NCBI GenBank assembly: GCA_002070945.1
Contig: MWEG01000034.1
Location: 124,001-188,000, forward strand
Length of the DNA stretch: 64,000 bases
Reading direction: 5' to 3'
Source of the DNA: Lentisphaerae bacterium ADurb.Bin082
GTDB lineage: Bacteria; Verrucomicrobiota; Lentisphaeria; Oligosphaerales; Oligosphaeraceae
Of this stretch, positions 18,001 through 26,830 are shown one piece after another. How positions within the stretch are numbered: the stretch's first letter is position 1; the number at the start of each line of letters is the position of its first letter. The notes below the pieces were generated by a model. That model saw nothing but the letters and a program-made list of their open reading frames with translations. It made no database searches and was not told the origin of the DNA. The translations under genes and the position numbers were made by a program.

Positions 18001-18617
18001 TTCAGGAATTTGGCGGTTCCGACTGGGTCGCCGTTGAGATAGAAGGCGGACTGTCCGGCGTTGGCATCCCAGGTCACGGCGATTTGATACCAGGTTTCGT
18101 CGGCGAGAGGGATGTCCTTGCTGATGCGGCCGGCGTCAGAGTTGCCGTTTTGGAAGAAGGTCAAACATTCTTGTTGTGCTGGTTTTTGGACGATAAAGGA
18201 ATTGGCGCCAGCCCATTCGAGGGAGTCGCGCTTGGAACTGTCAAAGACGAGTTTGAACAGGACACAGTGGTTATAGCCGCCAGCGCGCCACTGCGGCTTG
18301 ACCATGAACTGAAGCGTGCCGCAACTGGGAAGAAAATTGCGTTCAGCCGGGAAGGCGACATATTTACTGCCGCGGCAGACGTCGAGAGCAGCAGGACGCG
18401 GCACGCTGTCGGCGAACGGGTATCCCGCAGCTCCAGCGGTGATTTGAGCCTGGTTGACGACCATGCCGTCAGCATTGCCGATCTCAGGGGTGACATCAGC
18501 GTTGAAATGTGCCAGGAACAGGATATCTTCCTGGGCGACGCGGGCAAAGTCTGGGGCAGCAGCGAGAATGGCGCTGGCCGCGCCGGCAGCAAGAAGAAGC
18601 AAAGTGCGTTTGAACAT
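15072..18617 (-). CDS. Secreted LamG / CBM9-like / DUF4091 glycosidase-like protein
   Basis: About 1181 residues with a signal peptide (MFKRTLLLLAAGAASAILAA). A LamG-type module spans roughly residues 30-250 (LQFMVKPQWRAG, WYQIAVTWDANAG, LIDEVRILRRAL). A CBM9/DOMON-like sugar-binding module follows around residues 285-460 (LTLDGALDEPEWASAPV, DDCLEILLD, WIIEMFIPYTDL). The C-terminal half is a DUF4091/GH123-like region: PLDCFFWTGQ, the late strand GCTLWAYRCN, LDGVAFWSS, and an ending helix LEAVREGLEDVAYIHLLKQA. It probably binds and cleaves an exported or environmental glycan, perhaps one with N-acetylhexosamine as in GH123. It is downstream of the pseudopilin and regulator genes on the same strand and may share their transcript. 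Confidence 0.8.
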   Translation of the reverse strand: MFKRTLLLLAAGAASAILAAAPDFARVAQEDILFLAHFNADVTPEIGNADGMVVNQAQITAGAAGYPFADSVPRPAALDVCRGSKYVAFPAERNFLPSCGTLQFMVKPQWRAGGYNHCVLFKLVFDSSKRDSLEWAGANSFIVQKPAQQECLTFFQNGNSDAGRISKDIPLADETWYQIAVTWDANAGQSAFYLNGDPVGTAKFLKMTAAPIEFTLGAPKTWNGQCLIDEVRILRRALTSAEIRQDALALAAGREFPTPNVAVPEPPTYHPVPPEKVATGFAASMVDVNFTAPFTARELTLDGALDEPEWASAPVVPALLKRNGKPPQAITEVRMLHSPTGLYLGAIMHEPDMANLVALYDQRDLSIFNDDCLEILLDTGGGKETFYHFCVNALGSLYDSKNGDKRWNGNGIKISTSRHQDSWIIEMFIPYTDLKLPQPQIGEYCGLRVCRERHHVPKELSAAPTVKSGSYSQRAYLGKLHFTPGAEAKKVTLELHDKSFQMGCNHVRLSVTGELPAALAIRTMLFDDSNLRLATNDTVLPAPVEGKIAFTLPVTIADDRTARVVIGLTDGNGNVLTSALLERGFSSTAPGLAAMRDHINELQNTLGQLRNSKHHVHLGAIQALTQITEEISAYEQALQTALSQKQIVPAATTEAIAANINGFRVFQNSYRYLVWETSPWEIGQPDAMPPMNYRHGDLSLRFRQASNEREPVCFIISGLLCGPRLDLRVVPQSSLVKGKPFLSCDNFEIYFEPFVDHNGEKITAPLVRAPGNIVTVTPGSSVRVWVMFNSRDVAPGDYATELTLKPLHDYTIPNRSIPVLATVWNFTLPETKDWPLDCFFWTGQMTPLDETGLLRLLHAYHVKWTMTESHHYKNGFVNDRRWIGPKPKEGPSYDRERVLHANQEFFEEARRLDMKVVFAWGTADDVEWHQTMAKRLLDMGFTYDDFIFHGTLRDEFSLQDIPKAAELRQRIAAVNPGWRFMATYLSTPPPSGASLDDLTAAGLPEYFKVWSVISGRLFNPKTGSEAIEYFKSRGCTLWAYRCNTNMQTLPVLTYYRLFPWLGYQKKLDGVAFWSSFSSKGDDGFDHRDGYDDGITWRGLNKIPIPTKRLEAVREGLEDVAYIHLLKQAIATARSKNPGQDLNAAEKLVGERFEQVLTRESQPEVDAWRREVGETIDRLSRE

Positions 18618-18666
18618 GGTGGTTCAACCTGGGGTGTGGGGAGGTGGCGTTGGCGGTCGCGGGGGA

Positions 18667-19371
18667 TCAGTTCCAGAGGTTTTGGTTTTCGTCATAGCCG
18701 CGGACGAAGACGGAGTCGCGCGCTTCATTGCGGTTGACGCTGGCGACATGGCCGTCATGGTAGCCGATGTTGGCGCGTCCGCTGTGGCGGAGGTGGATTT
18801 GGCCGTTGTCTGAGCTGGCTACATGGTAGTAGACAGAGGATGTTTGGGAAATGATGCCTTGGTTTTTCCAGGCCGAGTTGCTCATGGAGTCCACCAGTAC
18901 GGGCATTTCCGAAGGGCCGAGGGTATAGAGTTTGGCGCCGCCGTAGCCAGCGAGTTTTTTCTGCAATCCATAGTGCATATAGGTACCGGTCACGCCGATG
19001 AGGATGCCGTAGGTCTGTCCATAGCGTTTACGGTCAGGGTTGGAAGCCCAGCCAGCGACTTCCGGATTGTAGCCGAGTTCCGGGCACATAAAGCTCTGAT
19101 AGCTCGGATAGGAGAGCGCCGGAACCTTGCCCCATACGTGCCAGGTCCAGGGGCGATCAGCGGCGTAGAATTTGGGCAATTCGCCTTCGTTGTCATCGAC
19201 ATAGATTTGGATTTCGAGCATGCATTGTTTGATGTTGTTAGTGCAGCTGATGGCACGTGCCTTGGCGCGGGCCTTGCTCAAGGCAGGCAGGAGCATCGCA
19301 GCCAGGATGGCGATGATGGCAATGACCACAAGCAGTTCAATCAGCGTGAAGGATTCGGTCTTTTTGAACAT
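18667..19371 (-). CDS. Prepilin-type cleavage/methylation protein with H-X9-DG motif
   Basis: About 234 residues; GGAG lies 8 bp before ATG 19371. The N-terminus is a classic type IV prepilin-like signal: a short basic leader, then [20 protein letters not shown] as the membrane-spanning helix. The C-terminal part has the H-X9-DG region ([14 protein letters not shown]) of the DUF1559-like pseudopilins that are abundant in Lentisphaerota and Planctomycetes. It is probably processed by a prepilin peptidase and assembled or anchored at the inner membrane. It sits between a sugar-type regulator and a secreted glycosidase, which suggests a part in handling glycans or their degrading enzymes; its exact job is unknown. 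Confidence 0.88.
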   Translation of the reverse strand: MFKKTESFTLIELLVVIAIIAILAAMLLPALSKARAKARAISCTNNIKQCMLEIQIYVDDNEGELPKFYAADRPWTWHVWGKVPALSYPSYQSFMCPELGYNPEVAGWASNPDRKRYGQTYGILIGVTGTYMHYGLQKKLAGYGGAKLYTLGPSEMPVLVDSMSNSAWKNQGIISQTSSVYYHVASSDNGQIHLRHSGRANIGYHDGHVASVNRNEARDSVFVRGYDENQNLWN

Positions 19372-19430
19372 GGCAAGACTCCGGGGCTGGGGGTGAGAGG
19401 TTGTATCGACGGGTGGAAAGGGTGAGCGAT

Positions 19431-20600
19431 TTAAACCGAGACAGGAATGTCCTTGGCCGGGCCGACGGATGGGCGAAGGAAAAATTGCGTTGGAACGGTT
19501 CGGTGGAGCGCATCGCCAGCATAGCCGGTGCGCGACAGTTCAGCGATGATGTTGACGGTCTCCGCGCTCATGGTAAAGCGCGAATGATTGATAGTGCTCA
19601 GGCGTTGGGAGGAGTCGATGTCGTCATAGCCGATCAGCGAGATGTCGTCAGGGATGCGCAGGCCGCGACGGAGGAGTTCGGCCTCGACTTGAAAAGCGAG
19701 GGCGTCATTATGGCAGAAGAGAGCCGTGGGGCGCCAGTCGCTGGAGAAGAACTCGTCCAAGGCGGCGGCGACTTCGTCTAGTGTAGCTTGCGAGCTAATT
19801 TTGACAAGGCGCGTGGCCAGGCCCGCGGCAGTGGCGGTGGCCGCCACGCTTTTACATCGGTCGCGGGCGCAGTGGTCAAACACACCCTTTTTGAAGTCTT
19901 TGTCGATGATGCCCAGGCGGCGATGTCCGCGCCGAAGCAGTTCTATGGCCATATTCCGCGCCCCATCGGTAGTGTCGGCCGCGACTGTGCTGATGTGTGC
20001 GCGGTCGCTCAGGCCGTCCATGAGTACTTGAGGCAGGAAGTCGCAGTCAAGCAAAGCTTTGAAAACAGGATCAGGGACGTCATAACGTCGTCCCAGGACA
20101 ATGACGCCGAGGGAGTCGGGGACAAACGAGTCCAGCCATTGTGAAATCTGGGCGGCTGGCAAAAACGGCGAAGGCAGGGATAGGATATTGACGGATATGT
20201 GCAACTCGGCTGCGCGATCCATGACGCCGCCAATCATCTCCAGGCTGCGTAGATTCGAAACCGCCAGTTGCTCTGACATCTTCAGAGGAAGAACGAAATT
20301 CAAAAACGGAAAACTCGTCCGGCAATAGGACAGAATTTCGCGGGAGACGATCAGGCCGCTGCCCCGCGTACCCGCGACGCTGAGCAGTCCTTCCGACAGC
20401 AATGCCTCAAAGGCTTGATGCACCGTGTTGCGGTTGACGCCCAGCTGCTCGGCCATGCGACGCTCAGAAATAAAGCGAGTCCCAGGACGAGGACGGCGGC
20501 GGATGATCGCCTGACGGCATTGGTCGCTGATCTGGACATGCAGCGGAACCGATGACGAACGGTCAAGAACAACTTCAGGATGTAAATACTGGCGCGACAT
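19431..20600 (-). CDS. GntR-HTH / LacI-type sugar-binding transcriptional regulator
   Basis: About 389 residues. A GntR winged helix occupies roughly residues 10-80 ([56 protein letters not shown]). A periplasmic-binding-protein fold of the LacI type follows, including [21 protein letters not shown], and [14 protein letters not shown]. This is the AraR-like arrangement of regulators that sense sugars. It is likely to control the pseudopilin and glycosidase genes directly downstream, and itself. The region just before the gene contains a palindrome and direct repeats suitable as operator. Confidence 0.88.
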   Translation of the reverse strand: MSRQYLHPEVVLDRSSSVPLHVQISDQCRQAIIRRRPRPGTRFISERRMAEQLGVNRNTVHQAFEALLSEGLLSVAGTRGSGLIVSREILSYCRTSFPFLNFVLPLKMSEQLAVSNLRSLEMIGGVMDRAAELHISVNILSLPSPFLPAAQISQWLDSFVPDSLGVIVLGRRYDVPDPVFKALLDCDFLPQVLMDGLSDRAHISTVAADTTDGARNMAIELLRRGHRRLGIIDKDFKKGVFDHCARDRCKSVAATATAAGLATRLVKISSQATLDEVAAALDEFFSSDWRPTALFCHNDALAFQVEAELLRRGLRIPDDISLIGYDDIDSSQRLSTINHSRFTMSAETVNIIAELSRTGYAGDALHRTVPTQFFLRPSVGPAKDIPVSV

Positions 20601-20640
20601 ATTATACCTATATCCTAAAAGTGATATAATGTATTATACC
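20601..20640 (-). promoter_or_regulatory. Promoter/operator region of the GntR/LacI regulator
   Basis: A palindrome TATATC-N8-GATATA (20609-20628) lies between two direct copies of ATTATACC (20601-20608 and 20633-20640). On the minus strand these read GGTATAAT and contain TATAAT, a candidate -10 element. The central CTAAAAGTGAT (20615-20625) is also found exactly at 23934-23944, just upstream of the decayed heparinase gene, hinting at a shared regulator site. Confidence 0.5.
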
Positions 20641-20702
20641 AGTAGGGGGCAAAAAAAACAAATTCGTCGGCGAAAAAAAATAAGGGCGGGAACTTGGCGC
20701 CC

Positions 20703-20826
20703 ATTGATAATGACCATCCCGACAGCATGTTTTCAGCGCTAACTGTAGCACCTCTACGAGGTGCCAGTTTTGGGGTATGCCTTTAAGCGCCTACGGCGCA
20801 AAGTAATATGGCTGCAATCATGATGT
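20703..20826 (+). repeat. Interspersed intergenic repeat, copy B (short)
   Basis: This copy shares the first 120 bp or so with copy A: TTGATAA, CATCCCGACAG, TGCCAGTTTTGGGGTATGCC, AAGCGCCTACGGCGCAA, ending near ATCATGATG. The middle palindrome and the GTCCACT run are missing. The rest of the gap to the next gene (20827-21079) holds no feature I can support. Confidence 0.75.
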
Positions 20827-21079
20827 GCGCCGCGCCCCCTGGGTAAGGAGTATAATATTTTGAACTCTGAAAGGGCGACCCACAACGCTGACCAATCCAT
20901 GCCCAAAACTCAACTGCTTTTTTTAGGCTAAAGTTGTCGGCGTCGTATTCAAAGCCGTCTAAGCGTTGGCTGGCTGCCAGGGCATGCAGCCAATCTTGTC
21001 AACGCGAGTCGGGCGCAATTGATCATAAACGTGATGATGTGTTGGTAGGTGGATGATGCTGGCAGCGCTGACTTGGCGT

Positions 21080-23918
21080 TCAAGGTAGGGGTACGATTTT
21101 GAGCCAATCGAGCTTCATGCCGCGGTTGTCGGCATTGGTCATGGTAAGGCGGTGCTGACCTGCCTTGAGTTCAAGGATTAGCGCCTTGCGGTTGTGGGCG
21201 ACCCAGACTTCCCGCCACTGGTTTGTTTTTGTGCTCCAGCCGCCGGTGCCGGGGAAGAGGAATGGGGTGTCTTCCTGGTTGAGCGGAGCGCCGTCCACGG
21301 CGACGTGGCGGGCGACGCCGTCTCCGAAGGCGTGGCAGGCGCGGACCTGGAGGGCGTAGCGGCCGTCAGCCGGAACCGTGAACTCCCAGGTCAGGGCGTG
21401 GCCGGCCTTGTCCCAGAACTTGATGGCGTCTTCGTCGCTGTCGGCCTTTGGTTCCTGGAGCGGAACATGGGCCTCCCAGTCCATCAACCTGCGGACGGTG
21501 TCTTCGTCGCTGTCGGCTTTCGGTTCCCTGACAACGGCGCCCCCGGTTTCCTCGGCGATGTTTTTCGCCTGGATGGTGATGGCGTCATTGACAGCCGGGT
21601 TGAGGCCGGTCAGGTCAGGTTCGCGGTAGAAGCCTGGGAGGTCGTCGCTCAGTGGCGCGGGCTTGATGGTCACGGTCACGGTCGCGGCTGTGACCGGCGT
21701 AGTCAGATTGATGCCGACGCGGGTGGGGACGTTGCTGGTGCCGGGGTTCTCAATGACTTCGGAGTCGAGGGTCCAGTCGGCGCCGGTCACGGCGATGTCG
21801 ACGGCACAGGCTCCGTTGCCATCGTAGACGGTCAGGGAGCGTTGGTGGCGGATGAACAGTTTGTCAAAGGTCACGACCGCCGTGGAGAAGGTCTGCGGGG
21901 ACGCGAAGGAGACCTCGTCGCGGATGATGATTTCCGGTCGTGTCCGGAAGAAGGTGAAGGTCCTGGTGAGGGCGGTCAGCTCTGGCACGTGATACGCTTG
22001 GGTCAGGTCGATGACAAGGGTGTCCTGCGCATCGGTGAAGTCGGTCTTGGTGAAGACGCCCTTGGCAGCGCGGCCAGTGTTTTGCAGCTTGCCGGCGACG
22101 ACTGGCACAGGATGGCCGTAGGAATTGAGGATTTTGCTGACGTAGCGGTCTTTGCTGAAGGTGCGGCGGGTGTATTGCTCGGCGCCGGGATCGACCAGGT
22201 AGGCGTGGTTGTTGATGACGACCAGATAGGAGCCGACATCGTTGTGGTTGTGTATTTCGGCATTATGGCCGCCCTTGATGGCGGCGCCGAAGGTCTGCTC
22301 GCCGTGCAGGGAACGGCAGATAAAGACGCCGCCCTCTGCAAACAGGTGGCGTGGCTCAATGGTCGGCGTTTCGGGGGGGAGGTTTTCCGCCGCTGTCGGT
22401 TCCGCAAAGGCGATCAGAGCAAAGGCAAGAAGTTTGAGGATGGAAGTGTCTTCAATGGTTATGCGTTGGCGCAGGGTGTGCGGATGGGTATTCTGAATCA
22501 GCCAAAGTATCGCCGTCGATGGCCTGGCGTTCACAGCGCAGTCGGCAAAGGCCGGCGCCACGCTTTTGTCAATCATGATGTTCTTGGCGTAGGCGCAGGT
22601 GTTTTCCACGACAGGATGGTCGAGGATGTCGAGCTTGCCGTCGGTGGCGAGACGTACCATGGCCGCCATGTAAAGGTAATACCCAAAGCCAAAATTCCAG
22701 TAGCCGATGCCTTCACTGCAATAGCCGTCCGGGGTGAAGCCGTTGAGGAAGAATGGGTTGGAGATTTCCATGGCGGCGACGAATTCGGCGCGTTCTTCGA
22801 CCGAATCGCAGACTGTGAGGGCCGTGGCGACGGTGTTGGCCGTGCAGACGGCATTCCAGTTGCTGTGGGTGGTCATCCACCACAGGCCATTTTTGATCTC
22901 ACCGGTCTGGAAGACCTCGCGGTACGGCTCCAGGACGCGGAGCATGATATTGGCCTTGATATCGGCTCGGAGGTCGGCAGGCAGTTGGTCTTGGAACCAC
23001 CAGGAGACAGTAGCGGCGAGCAGGGCGCGGGCCGTGGCGCCGAGGTCGCCGTAATAGCGTGTGCGGTTGAAGTTCTCCAGGTCGGCGTCATGAGCCGACA
23101 TGACCCAGCTGCGGTCAGCGCAGAGGGCTCTCAGTTCGGCTTCCAGGGCAGGCATGAATTCGCCCTGGTTGAGGAAGCCTTCCGCTTTGGCGAAGGTCAG
23201 AATGCGTTGTGTCCTCGTGAAGTAAGGCACTTCGTAGCGCCTGCGGTTGCCGCTTCGGGTGAATTCCAGGTAGAGTTCATCCGGCAGTTCTGGCGGCGGG
23301 CTGGCTGCATCTCTGCGGGCCTTGGCGATGGTCCTGGCCGCGCCTGGCAGGCTGGCGATTTTCTCCCAGGCTTGGCGGTCGCTGACCGGTTTGCCGAAGC
23401 CGGTCGGCTGGGTTGGCAGCCAGCTGGCGATTTGTTTGACGCGGTCTGGGTCGAAGGCAGGGAAGGCTTTGGGATTGTTGGCTCTGATGAAGGTGGTTTT
23501 CATGGTTTTGGCCTCTTCTACGGTCAGTCCCAGGAGGGTGAAGCCTTCAAGGTCAGCGACGCCAGGGCGGCATTGAAAGAAGGGATTCGGACGGTGACAG
23601 CCCGGGCGGTCGCCAGGGCTTTGGCGACTAAGGTGAATTGGCCCCATTCTTGTTGCTTGGGCAGAGCGAGGCAGATTTCATTGTGCAGGTCAACGCGGTT
23701 CAGGTGTTTGCCCTGCTCGTCCAGGAAAATTAGGTAGACACCGACAGTCTGCGCCTTCTCGCTTCGGGTTCAGAATTGCACAGCGTATGTTAATTTTGGT
23801 TTGACAGCCAGGCCGGTTTGGCGCAGTTCGCTGCCAGCGGCAGTGGGATGGCCGCTGGCAACAGAGCAGCGCTGGCCAGGATGGACAACAAGGCAAGACG
23901 TTGAAAAAAATGCGTCAT
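21080..23918 (-). pseudogene. Heparinase II/III family protein, broken near the N-terminus
   Basis: The main frame (from about 23580 down to 21080) encodes an alginate-lyase-like alpha-toroid and a heparinase II/III beta-sandwich, with HNHNDVGSYLVV, DPGAEQYTRRTF and a C-terminal sugar-binding tail (FTVPADGRYALQVRAC). It has no proper start. Further upstream two other frames hold the missing parts: a signal peptide at ATG 23918 (MTHFFQRLALLSILASAALL), then, in a second frame, LRQTGLAVKPKLTYAVQF, a TGA at 23770, and TRSEKAQTVGVYLIFLDEQG continuing to FNAAL near 23580, where the main frame resumes. So two frame changes and one stop separate the parts. It was probably a secreted polysaccharide lyase. 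Assembly error is the alternative. Confidence 0.75.
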
Positions 23919-24111
23919 GGAATATAACCCTTTCTAAAAGTGATGCAAGGACGCCGTAGGCAGGTGGAATGTAATCGGTCACCGATTGATACGAGGGGCG
24001 AGGGGCGAGAAACTGGTGTTTTATCCGCAGATTACGCTGATGGCGCAGATTTTTTGGGGGGGCATGGGGAAATCAGTTGCACAGCGGCAGAAACGCTAAA
24101 GGTGCGAAACA

Positions 24112-24140
24112 TACTGCAAGCCGAAGCTTGAACTACATAC
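24112..24140 (-). repeat. Inverted copy of the 12319-12346 repeat unit
   Basis: On the minus strand these 29 bases match 12319-12346 at about 26 positions, beginning GTATGTAGTTCA. The surrounding gap (23919-24362) also has a palindrome AATCGGT-C-ACCGATT near 23973-23988 and otherwise nothing recognisable. Confidence 0.6.
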
Positions 24141-24362
24141 GATGCCGCAGCCGTTGTCCACCATGTCCATACCGTCTACAGCAGCGGGACGAATGTAGCA
24201 CTGAAAACATGCTGCTGCGATGGCCGTTGTCAGCGGGTAGCCGATTACGATTCCACTTCCTCGCAGGACGTGACAAAGTCGCCATGACGTGCTATGGTAA
24301 GGCATGGCATGACCATAGTTGTTGTCAATGTGCAAGATGTCGTTGTTGGGGGGCTTGCCGTT

Positions 24363-24893
24363 ATGTTGAACAAAGCCGAGACAGCGGACGTGCCCGAGCG
24401 GGATTTTTTCAAGGTTCTGCTGGAGGATCTTGTCTGCCATGAGCATCCCCTGGTCGCGCTGGCCCAGGAGGTTGACTGGAGCCGTTTTGATGAGCTGCTG
24501 GCGGATTTGTTCAGTCCGAATCGAGGACGTTATTCGTGTCCGACGCGCCTGATGGTTGGCCTGCTGATGCTCAAGGAGCTGAGCGGTCTCAGCGACAGAG
24601 TCCTTCTTACTTACTGGACGGAAAATCCCTACTGGCAGTATTTCACCGGCGGCGTCTATTTTGAGCACCAAGCACCCACTGTGCCGAGCAGCCTGAATCG
24701 CTGGCGGCATCGATTGCAACATTGCGGCGGCTATGCGTTGCTGGAGGAAATGCTCGGCGACCGCCAGCAGCGGCGACAGTTCGCGCCTGTCTGGGCGGAT
24801 AGGAGAGAGCAGCGCCCCAGGAGAAAGGCAGCATCTGCCAAAGCAGCGTCCGTGGACGCAGAGTCCGATGAATTGCTGCTGCCGTTGCAGTAA
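24363..24893 (+). pseudogene. Truncated IS5-family transposase, N-terminal part only
   Basis: About 176 residues. The first 100 or so match the conserved start of IS5/IS1182-type transposases: DWSRFDELLADLFSPNRGR, PTRLMVGLLMLKELSGLSD, WTENPYWQYFTGG and PTVPSSLNRWRHRL. The catalytic DDE domain that should follow is missing. After LLEEMLGD the sequence turns into an arginine- and alanine-rich stretch unlike the family. No terminal inverted repeats or flanking duplication could be identified. It is the remnant of an insertion, next to the decayed heparinase gene and a dispersed repeat. Confidence 0.75.
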
Positions 24894-24987
24894 AGGACGC
24901 GGTTGCTCCGGTCGGCTCAGGGTAATTTTCCCGCAGTGGTTTCTTTGGGCATGACTTGGCGACTGGCGCCAGGATGGCCGAGACTGC

Positions 24988-26790
24988 TTATTGAGCTGGC
25001 GGCGCGACTGGCTGCTGCGGCGCGGGCGCGGGGCGGGCCGGTGCGACTTGCGGCGCGAAGCGGCGGGGCGGCGTCTGCAGCTGTTGTGGTGTTGGCGTCC
25101 GTTGCTGTCGGCGTTGGCGGGCCGCTTCCTGGGCATCGAGCCTGCGTTGCCTGGCTTCTTCCTGGGCGGCGTTCCTGGTGAGGAAGTTGGTGATCAAACG
25201 CCGAGTCATTTCATTTTGACAAGTTTCCAGGTGATTCTGCAAGGCGGTGACGATTTCCGGCGAAGGCTGGGGCAGGCGAACCAGCCCGCGGGCGGCAGCG
25301 TCGCGGATGTCGAGATTGGGGTCGCTCATGCTGGCGAGGAGGATATCCTGCCAGCCTTCAGGACGGAAGGTCGCGATTTGCAGCAAGGCTTGCTGCCTGA
25401 CGGCGACGTCGGCATCCAGGCAGGCGTCAAGCAGCAACTCGCCGCGCTGCGGTTCTGGCAGAGCTGCGCAAGTGCGCACGGCGAGCAGGCGCGCTTCCGC
25501 CTCTTTTGCCTTCATCAGGGTCTGGATGTGTTCCGGGGTCAGTTCCTGGCGTCGGCGGGTGATGACAGTCGCGGCCATTTGCCGGACTGGCGCTGAGGGC
25601 GATTGTATGAACGGCAGGAAAAAGTCGAGGGGACGCGGATCGGCCTGGTCGGCGCCGATGGCACGGAGTGCTTCTGCTTGCAGTTCCGGCGGCCCCTGCG
25701 CCAGCAGCTCCTCGTAGAGCGGCCCTGATTGGTCTGGAAAGACGCGGAGCAGCGGCAAGAGGGATTTGCGCAGATCAGCCGGGAGTTGGCGGTCGCGGAG
25801 CATGGCGCTCAAGGGCGGGAATGCGTCCGGGTCGAGTTGTCCGGCGAATTGTCGGACAGCTTCGGCGCGGACGGCGATGTCCTGGTCATTGAGGAGATTT
25901 TTGAGGATAGGTGTCCCATCGCCGCCGAGGCGGGCGGCAGTGCGGGCCAGTTCTTGGCGCACGGCTGGAACCGGGTCTTGCGTCAGGGGTTGCAGGCGGA
26001 CGGCACGTTCTGCCTCCTGGCCAATGACTTGCGCGTAGGCGATCAGGGCGAGCGTGCGCACTTCGGCGTCCGGATCAGCGAAGAAGGTTTCGATTTTGGC
26101 AGGCGCCAGCGGTTTCGGGAAGAAGCGGGCGCCGCTGAGGACGTTTCGGCGGACGGATGGGTCATCGTCGCTGAGGGCGTGGTTCAGGCAGGCCAGGGCT
26201 TCCTCGGTTTCTTCGTCCGTGCGTCCGCCGCCGGCTCGGATAGTGATGTTGCCGGTGATGGCGACCGGCCCGCTGAGGGATATGCCGCTGGCTTCAGGAA
26301 TCAGTGCTGAGGCAATGCGGCGGATGTGGACGTCAGGGTCGCGCAGGAGCCTGAACACTGGCATCCTGGCACCGGGCGGGAACATGCGGTCTTCGGTCAA
26401 GGCGACTAGGGCGCTTTGGCGGACGACGGCGTCCTGGTCAGAAAGGCAGTCGATGACGGCCTGTTCGGCTTCTGGAGTATTGTATTTGCCAATGATCATG
26501 GCGGCTCGGCGCCGGTCTTCGACAGTCGGGCTTTTCAGGTCGCGGAGGCATTTGGCAATGGTCTCCACCTCGGTTTCGGTCAGCTGAACTGTCGGCTGGC
26601 CGGGCGTGGGCAGGGGGCGCTGCGGTCGGGCCGTTGGCGTGGGGATGGGACGGGGCGCCTGAACCGGCACTTGGGCGCGTGCTGTCCCGGCCAGCAGGGC
26701 GACCAGGCCGATGGCGAGCATCCGCCTTGAGTATCGGAGAAGGGCATTGAGCCTGATAGCGAGGGTCAGGGTGTTCCTGGTCTGGCTCAT
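24988..26790 (-). CDS. Secreted or anchored HEAT-repeat protein
   Basis: About 600 residues; AGGAG stands 8 bp before ATG 26790. A 23-residue basic leader precedes the hydrophobic segment MLAIGLVALLAGTARAQ, so export is likely. A proline-rich linker leads to many HEAT-type helical pairs (for example DRRRAAMIIGKYNTPEAEQA, DPDVHIRRIASALIPEASG, DPSVRRNVLSGARF). The last 60 residues are rich in Q, R, A and P with a coiled-coil-like start (EEARQRRLDAQEAARQRRQQ). Such proteins act as protein-binding scaffolds; the partner is unknown. It lies directly downstream of dnaJ on the same strand, 40 bp away. Confidence 0.8.
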   Translation of the reverse strand: MSQTRNTLTLAIRLNALLRYSRRMLAIGLVALLAGTARAQVPVQAPRPIPTPTARPQRPLPTPGQPTVQLTETEVETIAKCLRDLKSPTVEDRRRAAMIIGKYNTPEAEQAVIDCLSDQDAVVRQSALVALTEDRMFPPGARMPVFRLLRDPDVHIRRIASALIPEASGISLSGPVAITGNITIRAGGGRTDEETEEALACLNHALSDDDPSVRRNVLSGARFFPKPLAPAKIETFFADPDAEVRTLALIAYAQVIGQEAERAVRLQPLTQDPVPAVRQELARTAARLGGDGTPILKNLLNDQDIAVRAEAVRQFAGQLDPDAFPPLSAMLRDRQLPADLRKSLLPLLRVFPDQSGPLYEELLAQGPPELQAEALRAIGADQADPRPLDFFLPFIQSPSAPVRQMAATVITRRRQELTPEHIQTLMKAKEAEARLLAVRTCAALPEPQRGELLLDACLDADVAVRQQALLQIATFRPEGWQDILLASMSDPNLDIRDAAARGLVRLPQPSPEIVTALQNHLETCQNEMTRRLITNFLTRNAAQEEARQRRLDAQEAARQRRQQRTPTPQQLQTPPRRFAPQVAPARPAPAPQQPVAPPAQ

Positions 26791-26830
26791 GGTGTCGCTC
26801 CTGTCCGAATGGTTTAGTTCGAGCTGCCGC

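Noticed and set aside
17454..18737. 427-codon plus-strand ORF opposite the DUF4091 gene
   Set aside because: It is a shadow of a GC-rich coding strand; it has no motif and no ribosome-binding site.
21194..23737. 847-codon plus-strand ORF opposite the heparinase gene
   Set aside because: The translation is low in complexity, rich in G, V and E, and mirrors the codon pattern of the minus-strand gene, which has clear family motifs.
24096..25136. 346-codon minus-strand ORF over the IS5 remnant
   Set aside because: It is arginine-, serine- and proline-rich without motifs, and the opposite strand encodes a recognisable transposase fragment.
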